A stretch of 5,964 bases of DNA from Propionibacteriaceae bacterium (GCA_024636075.1 JAGXHS010000178.1:1-5964), one strand, 5' to 3'; counted from the first letter of the stretch, positions 1-5,948 are shown. Program-made: numbers and translations. The notes: generated by a model not told the origin, from the sequence alone.

Positions 1-384
1 CACCGTCGGCAACAGCGATTCACACACCAGATCAGTGGCACCGACGCGAATCTGCGGATACCTCCGCCACGCCTCAGCCAGCACCGGATGATGGGGCTGA
101 AAACCTTCGGGATCATCGTCCGCGCCGAGCAATCGGGTGGCTTGCTGCAACACCCAGTCCGCACCCGGCCCCCAGGCGCGCACCCGCACCGCAGCACCAT
201 CGGGACCGAACTCCGCCAGCGACGGACCCTCGGGGGTGCGCGCCGCCCGCCACCAGCTGTGACCGACACACCGCATCGTGCTGTCGCCAGGGCCGCGCCG
301 CAGCCTGGCCAGGCACACCGACAGGCGAGCAGCCGCATCGGCGACTACCCGTTCGCTTCTGGACGAGTTGGGTAGGGTTTGCAT
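1..384 (-). CDS. DNA-3-methyladenine glycosylase (AlkA-like), N-terminal part
   Basis: The first 128 codons of a gene that continues past the left edge, so no stop is visible. The frame reads from the ATG at 384-382 without interruption to base 1. The product resembles the N-terminal domain of actinobacterial AlkA-type glycosylases, which remove alkylated purines to start base excision repair. Recognisable pieces are the WWRAARTPEGP segment (about residues 44-54), AWGPGADWVLQ (about 73-83), the LLGADDDPEGF block (about 88-98), and HHPVLAEAWRRYPQIRVGATDLVCESLLP leading towards the end. The helix-hairpin-helix and catalytic aspartate would lie beyond the window, so activity cannot be judged. 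The start is supported by GGGAGG ending 8 bases before the ATG. It is transcribed divergently from the YibE/F operon. The assignment rests on remembered family patterns, not on the catalytic motif. Confidence 0.7.
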   Translation of the reverse strand, partial: MQTLPNSSRSERVVADAAARLSVCLARLRRGPGDSTMRCVGHSWWRAARTPEGPSLAEFGPDGAAVRVRAWGPGADWVLQQATRLLGADDDPEGFQPHHPVLAEAWRRYPQIRVGATDLVCESLLPTV

Positions 385-436
385 CCGATGGGCCTCCCTC
401 TCGTTTGACTGCCGGACTGCACAGACTAGGACCGCC
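385..436. promoter_or_regulatory. Divergent promoter region, glycosylase / YibE-F operon
   Basis: This 52-bp gap must hold the start signals of both neighbours. Leftward, TAGTCT (minus strand, 428-423) fits the actinobacterial TAnnnT -10 pattern, with a weak GTGTGA -35 at 451-446 (17-bp spacer); this would give a leader of about 30 nt carrying the glycosylase ribosome binding site. Rightward, TTGACT at 405-410 is a good -35, but the only -10 at proper spacing is a poor TAGGAC (427-432). No clear operator was seen. The element matches are by eye and weak. Confidence 0.3.
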
Positions 437-1753
437 GTGGCACATTCACACATCCAGGCTCCGATGACGGACGCGCAACGCCAGCAGGAGCGCAAGGCCC
501 TTCGCATCATGATCGTCATCCTGATTCCCATCCTGCTGGTCACCATCGCCGCACTGGTGGCATTGTGGCCGTCCGACGTCCAGAGCCACATTCGCTCCGA
601 TGCCTCCTCGTACACCGTCGAGGGTGTCACCACCCCCCGGGGCACCGTCACCGCCGTGAAGGAATCGTCCTGCTCGGGCCAGGCCGGATCAGTCGCCGGA
701 GACACCTCGACCTGCGCCGAAATCACGGTGAAGATGAGTTCCGGGCCTGAGGAAGGGTCCAACCAGCAGGCCTTCCTGACGGCGCCGATCTACGCGTCCG
801 GCGTCGAGGTGGGCGATCAGGTGCGGCTGTATCGGGTGCCGATCCCCGACCAGCCCGCCTCGTACCAGTTCGCCGAGTTCGAACGCACCACCCCACTGAT
901 CTTCTTCGGCGTGGTCTTCTTCGTCCTCGTGGTGCTGGTGGCCCGATGGCGGGGTTTCGCCTCGCTGCTGGGGCTGGGCTTCGCCTTCTTCATCCTGGTG
1001 AAGTTCTTGTTCCCGGCACTGATCGTCGGTCGGGATCCGGTCTGGGTCGGGTTGGTGGCAAGTGCCGCCATCATGTTCGTGGTGCTGTACGCCGCCCATG
1101 GATTCTCGGTGCGCACCACCACCGCGCTGCTGGGCACGATGTTCGGCCTGATCGTCTCGGCGATCCTCGGCGTGGTAGCCACCGACTGGGCGCATCTGAC
1201 CGGCGTCGCCACCGAGGACGACTACCTGCTGTCGGCGGCGGCTCCAGACCTGAAACTCACATCGGTGGTGATTTGCGGCATCATCATCGCCGGGCTCGGT
1301 GTGATGAACGACGTCACCATCACGCAGGCCTCCGCCGTCTGGGAGCTGGCCGCTGACGAACGCAACAAGACCGTGCTCTTCCGACGGGCGATGCGCATCG
1401 GACGCGATCACATCGCTTCCACCGTCTACACGATCGCTTTCGCCTCGGCCGGTGCCACGCTGTCGATCCTGCTGCTGCTGGCAATCTACCAACGGCCGCT
1501 GGTGGACGTACTGCGCACCGAGCAGTTCTCCGGGGAGTTGATTCGTACCCTGGTTGGATCGATCGGTTTGGTGATGACCGTCCCGTTGACCACGCTGGTC
1601 GGCGTGATCGCCGTGTCGTCCGGCGGTTCGGACAAGGAGCCCGAGGGGGCCCTTGGGGGCATGCCCGATGAGACCCCACGGCTGCAGGCGCACGAACCAC
1701 CGAGCTCGACGGGCAGCGACCTGGACGCCTACCGCCGTCCCACCGATTCCTGA
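437..1753 (+). CDS. YibE/F-family integral membrane protein
   Basis: A 438-residue protein of the YibE/F family (Pfam PF07907), a conserved membrane family of unknown biochemical role. Hydrophobic segments by eye: 22-44, then a soluble region of about 110 residues (45-150) that is probably extracytoplasmic and contains Cys79 and Cys93, then 153-170, 173-197, 201-221, 226-248, 275-290, 327-350 and 368-395, giving about eight membrane spans and a hydrophilic proline-rich tail. The family-typical signatures are NDVTITQASAVWEL (291-304) and GRDHIAST (322-329). I chose the GTG at 437 because it gives the VAHSH N-terminus typical of actinobacterial members and has AGGA 5 bases upstream. The ATG at 464 (nine residues shorter) has only a weak ribosome binding site, and an upstream ATG at 278 would run into the divergent glycosylase gene. 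It is the first gene of a three-gene run. Family call strong, start moderately sure, substrate unknown. Confidence 0.9.
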   Translation: MAHSHIQAPMTDAQRQQERKALRIMIVILIPILLVTIAALVALWPSDVQSHIRSDASSYTVEGVTTPRGTVTAVKESSCSGQAGSVAGDTSTCAEITVKMSSGPEEGSNQQAFLTAPIYASGVEVGDQVRLYRVPIPDQPASYQFAEFERTTPLIFFGVVFFVLVVLVARWRGFASLLGLGFAFFILVKFLFPALIVGRDPVWVGLVASAAIMFVVLYAAHGFSVRTTTALLGTMFGLIVSAILGVVATDWAHLTGVATEDDYLLSAAAPDLKLTSVVICGIIIAGLGVMNDVTITQASAVWELAADERNKTVLFRRAMRIGRDHIASTVYTIAFASAGATLSILLLLAIYQRPLVDVLRTEQFSGELIRTLVGSIGLVMTVPLTTLVGVIAVSSGGSDKEPEGALGGMPDETPRLQAHEPPSSTGSDLDAYRRPTDS

Positions 1754-1779
1754 ACCGCGCCACCGAGAGGTCGTCCACC

Positions 1780-3306
1780 ATGCCCATTGACTATGCCAAC
1801 TCCTTCGACCGCCAACTGAGTGGTGTGTTCGGGCGTCGCGAGGCGGACTGGCGCAACGGAGCGCTCGTCTACCAGCTGATCGTGGACCGCTTCGCCCCGA
1901 GTGCGGACCTGCAGGCGAAGCGCCACCTGTATCCGGAACCCAAGGTCCTGCACAGCTGGGATGAGTTGCCCGTCGCCGGGCACTACGACGAGGCGCACCA
2001 CGTCTACAGCCACGAGATCGACTTCTGGGGTGGAGACCTGGCGAGTCTGCGAAACCATCTCGACCACATCGCCGACCTCGGCGTCACCGTGCTGTACCTC
2101 TGCCCCATCCACCTGGCGTGGACCAACCACGGCTACGACGCCCTGGACTACACAGCTGTTCGACCCGAGTACGGCACCCGCGACGATGTCCGGGCCCTCG
2201 CCGACGACCTGCACCAGCGCGACATCAAACTGGTGCTGGACGGAGTGTTCAACCACATGGGCCGCAACTCCGAGATGTTCCGCTCCGCGATCACCGACCC
2301 GGCCAGCCCCTACCGTGATTGGTTCGACCTCGATGAGAAGTACAGCGGCGGTGCCCGCTCCTGGTACCTCAACGAGAACCTGCCAGAACTCGTGCTGGAG
2401 AATCCCGAGGTGCAGCGCTACGTGTACGCCCAGCCGGACTCCGTCGTCCGGGGATACCTGCGCGATGGAGTGGACGGATGGCGGCTGGATGTCGCATTCG
2501 ACCTGGGGATGAAGTATCTCGGCGAGATCACTGCCGCCGCCCACGATGAGAAACCGGGATCGTTGGTACTGGGTGAAATCACCAGCTTTCCGGAGCAGTG
2601 GTTCCCCGAGCTGGATGCGGTCCTGCACTTCGTGATTCGGCACGTGCTCGTGCTCATCGCCAATCAGCAGGTCTCCGCTGCGCACGGTGCCGCGATGCTG
2701 CGCCGCATCTACGACGACGCCGACTTCGAGCACATGCTGAAGTCGTGGATCTACCTCGACAACCACGACATGCCACGCCTGACCAGTGCGGTGCCCGATG
2801 CAGATGCCCGCTCGTTGGCCACCGTGCTGCAGTTCACGCTGCCGGGATCGGTCAACCTCTACTACGGCTCCGAACTGGGCATGACCGGCGGGGAAGATCC
2901 GGAAAACCGGGCCCCGATGCGGTGGGACCTGGTCAGCGACGACAATCCGGTGCTGCGCAGCACCCGGCGATTGATCGCGCTGCGGGAATCACACCGGGCA
3001 TTGCGGATCGGCAACCTGCGCTGGCTGGTGACAGAGCGCTTGATCGGCTTCGAACGTCACACCGATCTGGTTGGCGACACGGTCGTCGTGCTGGCGAACC
3101 CCGCCGACCAACCGATCACCGAACAGGTGCTGCTGCCCGATTCCAAACTGCTGGACGCCAGCTCACTGCGCGACCTGCTCAGCGGGGAGGAACTGACCAT
3201 CATCCGCAGTGTCATCGAGGTGTCGCTGCCGCCACGGGGATCCATGGTTCTGGCACCGGTCACCAACCCACCGGGCGGCTACACCCAGTACAAGAGAATC
3301 CAATGA
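1780..3306 (+). CDS. GH13 alpha-amylase-family glycosidase, cytoplasmic
   Basis: A 508-residue glycoside hydrolase family 13 enzyme acting on alpha-glucans or malto-oligosaccharides. The (beta/alpha)8 barrel starts almost at once (ALVYQLIVDRF, 28-38). Conserved regions in order: FWGGDLASL (82-90), HGYDALDY (117-124), region I DGVFNH (154-159), a region V-like LPELVLENPEV (201-211), region II GWRLDV with Arg235 and nucleophile Asp237, region III LGEIT with acid/base Glu266, and region IV LDNHD with Asp330. The YYGSELGMTGGEDPENRAPM block (361-380) closes the barrel, and a C-terminal beta domain follows. All three catalytic carboxylates are present, so it should be active. There is no signal peptide and no N-terminal CBM34-type domain, so it should act in the cytoplasm. 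The motifs resemble the neopullulanase/cyclomaltodextrinase/maltogenic amylase group, but the exact specificity cannot be fixed. GAGAGG at 1765-1770 supports the start, 26 bp after the YibE/F stop. Confidence 0.92.
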   Translation: MPIDYANSFDRQLSGVFGRREADWRNGALVYQLIVDRFAPSADLQAKRHLYPEPKVLHSWDELPVAGHYDEAHHVYSHEIDFWGGDLASLRNHLDHIADLGVTVLYLCPIHLAWTNHGYDALDYTAVRPEYGTRDDVRALADDLHQRDIKLVLDGVFNHMGRNSEMFRSAITDPASPYRDWFDLDEKYSGGARSWYLNENLPELVLENPEVQRYVYAQPDSVVRGYLRDGVDGWRLDVAFDLGMKYLGEITAAAHDEKPGSLVLGEITSFPEQWFPELDAVLHFVIRHVLVLIANQQVSAAHGAAMLRRIYDDADFEHMLKSWIYLDNHDMPRLTSAVPDADARSLATVLQFTLPGSVNLYYGSELGMTGGEDPENRAPMRWDLVSDDNPVLRSTRRLIALRESHRALRIGNLRWLVTERLIGFERHTDLVGDTVVVLANPADQPITEQVLLPDSKLLDASSLRDLLSGEELTIIRSVIEVSLPPRGSMVLAPVTNPPGGYTQYKRIQ

Positions 3307-4064
3307 GCGAGGGCCCGATGCAAACACCCCTGGTGAGACACGAGATCAGCGAAGGTGTCGCCACAATCACGCTGGATTCACCCCGCAACCGCAATTCACT
3401 GTCCTCGGCTCTCGTCTCCCAACTGGTGGCAGCACTCGAGCTGTGCGCCGCGGACGATTCCCTGATGGCGACCGTGCTGCGATCGTCTGCCGGCGCCTTC
3501 TGTTCCGGGGTCGATCTGCGCGAAGCGCTCGACGGCGACGTGTCGGAACTCGCCCGGTCCATCGTCGCGATCCAACACGGCATGCTGACCCACCCGGTGC
3601 CGATCATCGTGCGGCTGGACGGACCAGCGGCAGGGGCGGGTCTCGCGCCGGTGGCCTGCGCCGACATCGTCATCTCCCGTGACGACGTGAAGGTCGCGAT
3701 CGCGGCTGCCCGGCTGGGCCTGGCCGCCGCCATGATCAGCGTGCCGTTGACCCATCGTCTGACGCCTCGAGCACTGGCGGACTGGATGCTGACCGGACGC
3801 ACCGTCAGCGCGGAGGAAGCCCGCCAGGCCGGACTGATCACCCGGGTGGTCGCCGCCGACGAGGTGGACGACACGGTGGACGAGGTGCTGGCCGATCTGC
3901 GAAAGGCCACCCGCGAAGGCCTGCTCGACGCCAAACGGATGCTCAACGCGGCCATGGTCCGCGAACTCACCGAACACGGTGACGAGTTGGCGGCCCGCAC
4001 CGCCGAGGCGTTCAGCTCGGAGCTGGCCCAGACGAAGATCAAGCAGTTGCTGCACCGGCGGTGA
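3303..4064 (+). CDS. Crotonase-fold (enoyl-CoA hydratase/isomerase family) protein lacking both catalytic Glu
   Basis: A 253-residue protein of normal crotonase length. The fold is clear: VATITLDSPRNRNSLS (19-34), first oxyanion-hole segment AFCSGVDL (65-72), second oxyanion segment DGPAAGAGLAPVACADIVIS (106-125), and the C-terminal LTGRTVSAEEARQAGLITRVV (about 163-183). Such proteins bind acyl-CoA thioesters and stabilise an enolate. Aligned by eye to rat mitochondrial enoyl-CoA hydratase, the two general acid/base glutamates (Glu144, Glu164) correspond to Ala115 and Ala135, so ordinary hydration of enoyl-CoA is doubtful. An isomerase, another crotonase reaction, or loss of activity are alternatives. 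The start overlaps the amylase stop as ATGA, implying translational coupling. A second ATG at 3318, with GAGGG just upstream (only 4 bases of spacing), is possible and would remove five residues. Family call strong; reaction unknown. Confidence 0.88.
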   Translation: MSEGPMQTPLVRHEISEGVATITLDSPRNRNSLSSALVSQLVAALELCAADDSLMATVLRSSAGAFCSGVDLREALDGDVSELARSIVAIQHGMLTHPVPIIVRLDGPAAGAGLAPVACADIVISRDDVKVAIAAARLGLAAAMISVPLTHRLTPRALADWMLTGRTVSAEEARQAGLITRVVAADEVDDTVDEVLADLRKATREGLLDAKRMLNAAMVRELTEHGDELAARTAEAFSSELAQTKIKQLLHRR

Positions 4065-4077
4065 GTCCGGGTACTCC

Positions 4078-4869
4078 TCAGGAGCGGGACGCCCGCCACC
4101 GGGCGAAACCGCCTTCGGTGTTCAGCACCTGCCCGGTCATCCAGCGACCGTCCTCACTGACGAGCCACGCGACGAGACGGGCCGGATCGTCCGGCTCTCC
4201 CCATCGACCCATCGGAAACATCTGGGCCACCTGCGATTTGAGCTCGTCGTCCGCATACCCGGTGTCGACCGGCCCGGGATTGACGCAGTTCACGGTGATG
4301 CCGTGCTCGGCCAGCTGGTCGGCGATGGTCAGGGTGACCCCAGCCAACGCCGCTTTGGACGCCGAGTACGCGATCTCGCCGTGCATCGGCCCCAGTCCCT
4401 GCCCGGAGGTGAAGAAGATGATCCGGCCACCGGGTCGCCCGTCGTGCTGGGAGGCGAATGCCTGCGCCAACAGGATCGACGATCGGGCATTTGCCGCGTA
4501 GTGACCGTCCAGCATCTCGGCGGTCAACTCCCCCAATGCACCGTCCTGCCCGCTGCGGGCATGATTGGCAACCATCGCGTCCACGTGACCGAACCTCTGC
4601 ACGGCTGCCGCCATCAACGCCTCAGGTGCTCCAGCTTCGGTCAGGTCGCCACCCCAGTCGTCAATCTCCGCGCCTGATGTGGCGGCCTCACGAACAGAAC
4701 TGAGCACCGCGTCCAGGTCATCCGAGCCCCACGGCTGGTCGTCATCGTGGGCCCGGTGGTGGGACAGCATGACGTGCAGCCCTGCACCGGCCAGGCGGCG
4801 TGCGATGGCATGCCCAATCCCTTGCCGTCGGCTGACTCCAGTGACCACAGCAACTCGTCGCTCGTCCAT
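4078..4869 (-). CDS. Short-chain dehydrogenase/reductase (SDR) family oxidoreductase
   Basis: A 263-residue classical SDR with a Rossmann fold that uses NAD(P)H. Numbered from the ATG at 4869: the nucleotide-binding glycine motif is TGVSRRQGIG (10-19), with a two-residue-longer glycine turn as in a known SDR subgroup; Asp75 in GGDL contacts adenine; NHA (102-104) stands in for the usual NAG; the catalytic set is Asn127, Ser155, Tyr168 and Lys172 (YSASK), with Ser 13 before Tyr as expected; NPGPVDTG (197-204) follows. The active site is intact, so it should be an active reductase or dehydrogenase of unknown substrate, often annotated as 3-oxoacyl-ACP reductase-like. Neither possible start has a good ribosome binding site; ATG 4881 would add four residues (MLAA). 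I prefer 4869 because a -10-like TATGCT ends 7 bases before it, fitting a leaderless transcript. Convergent with the crotonase gene, 13 bp between the stops. Confidence 0.88.
   Translation of the reverse strand: MDERRVAVVTGVSRRQGIGHAIARRLAGAGLHVMLSHHRAHDDDQPWGSDDLDAVLSSVREAATSGAEIDDWGGDLTEAGAPEALMAAAVQRFGHVDAMVANHARSGQDGALGELTAEMLDGHYAANARSSILLAQAFASQHDGRPGGRIIFFTSGQGLGPMHGEIAYSASKAALAGVTLTIADQLAEHGITVNCVNPGPVDTGYADDELKSQVAQMFPMGRWGEPDDPARLVAWLVSEDGRWMTGQVLNTEGGFARWRASRS
4090..4105 (+). terminator. Possible terminator hairpin after the amylase-crotonase operon
   Basis: A perfect 6-bp all-GC stem, CGCCCG (4090-4095) paired with CGGGCG (4100-4105), with a 4-base loop (CCAC), starting 26 bases after the crotonase stop. 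It lies inside the 3' end of the convergent SDR coding sequence. No T-tract follows, so it is not a textbook intrinsic terminator, but U-less hairpins are proposed to act in high-GC actinobacteria. GC-rich coding sequence can form such stems by chance. Confidence 0.25.
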
Positions 4870-4876
4870 GGCCGCC

Positions 4877-4905
4877 AGCATAGGGAGCCGGAAGGCGGCT
4901 GTCGC
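4877..4905 (-). promoter_or_regulatory. Candidate leaderless promoter for the SDR gene
   Basis: On the minus strand GCGACA (4905-4900) and TATGCT (4882-4877) are separated by exactly 17 bases. TATGCT fits the TAnnnT -10 of actinobacterial housekeeping sigma factors; the -35 keeps only the GACA core. Seven bases separate the -10 from the ATG at 4869, so transcription would begin at or next to the start codon. That explains why no ribosome binding site is present. Inferred from spacing and pattern only. Confidence 0.35.
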
Positions 4906-4913
4906 GGGAATGG

Positions 4914-4942
4914 TTTGGTGACCGGCCCCGATCCGCTACACT
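4914..4942 (+). promoter_or_regulatory. Candidate promoter of the zinc-uptake operon
   Basis: TACACT (4937-4942) fits the TAnnnT -10 pattern. A weak -35 is TTTGGT at 4914-4919 (17-bp spacer) or TTGGTG at 4915-4920 (16-bp spacer). The predicted transcription start, about 4948-4950, falls inside the Zur-type palindrome directly downstream. The leader before the ATG at 4977 would be about 28 nt and would include the ribosome binding site GAAAGG. Confidence 0.4.
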
Positions 4943-4961
4943 ACTGGGAGTGATTCTCATT
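4943..4961 (+). promoter_or_regulatory. Fur/Zur-type operator upstream of the zinc-binding lipoprotein gene
   Basis: The 19 bases ACTGGGAGTGATTCTCATT match the ideal palindrome AATGAGAATGATTCTCATT at 16 of 19 positions. The right half (TGATTCTCATT) is perfect, and six of nine symmetric base pairs are kept. This is the pattern bound by Fur-family metal repressors; next to a zinc-type receptor gene the natural candidate is Zur, though Fur cannot be excluded. The site overlaps the predicted transcription start, so binding of the metal-loaded repressor would block transcription when zinc is plentiful. It is also an AT-rich island in a GC-rich region. Confidence 0.65.
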
Positions 4962-4964
4962 ATT

Positions 4965-4970
4965 GAAAGG
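4965..4970 (+). promoter_or_regulatory. Ribosome binding site deciding the znuA-like start
   Basis: GAAAGG lies 6 bases before the ATG at 4977. It supports that start over the in-frame GTG at 4950, which lies inside the Zur-type box and would add nine residues in front of the lipoprotein signal peptide. Confidence 0.6.
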
Positions 4971-4976
4971 TCCCGG

Positions 4977-5909
4977 ATGTCCTTGCTTCGTTCCGGAATG
5001 GCTGTCGCCGCCGTCGCCATCATGACGCTCAGCGCGTGCTCGTCCGCCTCTCCCGCACCCGATTCCAGCTCAGGGACCGCCGCCGGACCAGCGGAAGTGG
5101 TGACGACCATCACGCCATTGGGCAGCATCGTCGGCCAGATCGCCGACTGCGCCGGTCTGTCGTCGAGCACTCTGATGGCCCCCGGCCAGGATCCGCACAC
5201 GTTCGCCCTGTCGTCGGCTGAGCTCACCGAACTCGCCAAGGCCAAACTCGTGGTCAGCAACGGACTCGGGCTCGAGGAAGGTCTGCAGAAGACGCTCGAC
5301 GCCATCAAACAGGATGGCACCACCGTCATGGAAGTGGCACCACTGCTCGACCCGATGCCGCTGGATGGCAACACCGACAATGCGCCGGATCCGCACGTCT
5401 GGCTCGACGCCAAGCGAATGGCGCAGGCAGCTTCTCTGATCGGCGATGAACTGTCCAAGGCGACCGGCGAGGCCAAGGCTCGTGAGTGCGGAGTGAGCGT
5501 GCAGAAATCGCTGAACGAACTGGACAGCGAGATGCGCACGACCCTCGACACGATTCCCAAGGACCGGCGCGTGTTGATCACCGATCACGACGCCTTCGGC
5601 TACTTCGCGAAGGCCTACGGCTTCGATGTGGCCGGCGTGGCGGTGCCCGGCGGCTCCACCGACGCCCAACCGTCGTCGGCCGACATCGCCACGCTGGTCG
5701 ACACCATCAAGAAGTTGGGAGTCAGCACCGTCTTCTCCAACACCGCGGTGAGCCAGCAGCTCATTGACGCAGTCGCCGCAGAAGCCGGCTCCAAGGTGAT
5801 GGTCGTCGAACTGTACGTCGGTACACTCGGGCCTCAGGGGTCGGGAGCGGACACGTACCAGACGATGATGCTCACCGATGCCAAGCGGATCGCTGACGGT
5901 CTGGCATAG
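4977..5909 (+). CDS. znuA: Zinc ABC transporter substrate-binding lipoprotein (ZnuA/TroA family)
   Basis: A 310-residue extracytoplasmic metal receptor of the cluster A-I solute-binding family (Pfam PF01297), which captures metal outside the membrane and passes it to an ABC permease. Residues 1-20 form a lipoprotein signal peptide (Arg5, then a hydrophobic core) ending in the lipobox LSAC with Cys21 as the lipidated residue. A Ser/Pro/Ala-rich linker follows to about residue 38. Likely metal ligands are His74 (QDPHTF), His140 (DPHVWLD) and His204 (TDHDAFGYF). Three histidines, and no Asp at the usual manganese-type fourth position near LYVGTLG (279-285), favour zinc. The loop before His140 is short and acidic (LDGNTDNAPD) instead of His-rich. 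Cys58 and Cys171 could form a disulfide. The conserved C-terminal GSGADTY (288-294) is present. The ATG is set by GAAAGG and the signal peptide. A Zur-type box upstream and a probable next operon gene downstream support zinc uptake. Family sure, metal inferred. Confidence 0.9.
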   Translation: MSLLRSGMAVAAVAIMTLSACSSASPAPDSSSGTAAGPAEVVTTITPLGSIVGQIADCAGLSSSTLMAPGQDPHTFALSSAELTELAKAKLVVSNGLGLEEGLQKTLDAIKQDGTTVMEVAPLLDPMPLDGNTDNAPDPHVWLDAKRMAQAASLIGDELSKATGEAKARECGVSVQKSLNELDSEMRTTLDTIPKDRRVLITDHDAFGYFAKAYGFDVAGVAVPGGSTDAQPSSADIATLVDTIKKLGVSTVFSNTAVSQQLIDAVAAEAGSKVMVVELYVGTLGPQGSGADTYQTMMLTDAKRIADGLA

Positions 5910-5914
5910 GGTTC

Positions 5915-5939
5915 TCTCAGATCCTCAGCCCATCTGAGA
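5915..5939 (+). repeat. 8-bp perfect inverted repeat after the zinc-receptor gene
   Basis: TCTCAGAT (5915-5922) and ATCTGAGA (5932-5939) pair perfectly around a 9-base loop, starting 6 bases after the stop codon. No T-run follows and a strong ribosome binding site comes 10 bases later, so this is more likely an intercistronic hairpin than a full terminator. Such structures between a receptor gene and its transporter genes commonly keep receptor mRNA in excess. An operator role is also possible. Confidence 0.5.
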
Positions 5940-5948
5940 TGCCTGTAC

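Noticed and set aside
113..445. Minus-strand open frame (110 codons) in a different frame from the glycosylase
   Set aside because: Cys/Arg/Gly-rich with no family pattern; the neighbouring frame from 384 reads as an AlkA-like N-terminus with a good ribosome binding site.
689..1693. Long minus-strand open frame (334 codons) opposite the YibE/F gene
   Set aside because: Its product is rich in Gln, His, Gly and Arg with no family pattern, as expected from reading high-GC coding DNA backwards. The plus strand carries a clear membrane protein.
1754..1779. Possible separate promoter between YibE/F and amylase genes
   Set aside because: The 26-bp gap holds only a ribosome binding site and shows no -10 or -35 pattern.
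1729..2766. Long minus-strand open frame (345 codons) opposite the amylase gene
   Set aside because: Val/Gly/His-rich composition with no recognisable domain; the GH13 motifs on the plus strand fully explain the region.
2598..3302. Upstream in-frame extension of the crotonase frame (235 extra codons)
   Set aside because: The extension overlaps the amylase coding region and is Arg/Pro-rich shadow sequence. The crotonase fold starts after 3303, where ATGA coupling gives a natural start.
4074..4084. Palindrome CTCCT-C-AGGAG at the convergent junction
   Set aside because: The single-base centre cannot form an RNA hairpin loop, and a 5-bp arm is likely to arise by chance.
3260..4099. Minus-strand open frame (279 codons) opposite the crotonase gene
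   Set aside because: Extreme Ser/Ala/Arg content and overlap with a clear crotonase on the plus strand; a frame shadow.
4742..5581. Minus-strand open frame (279 codons) opposite the zinc receptor and its promoter
   Set aside because: It spans the regulatory region and the antisense of a clear lipoprotein gene, with Ser/Arg-rich low-information sequence.
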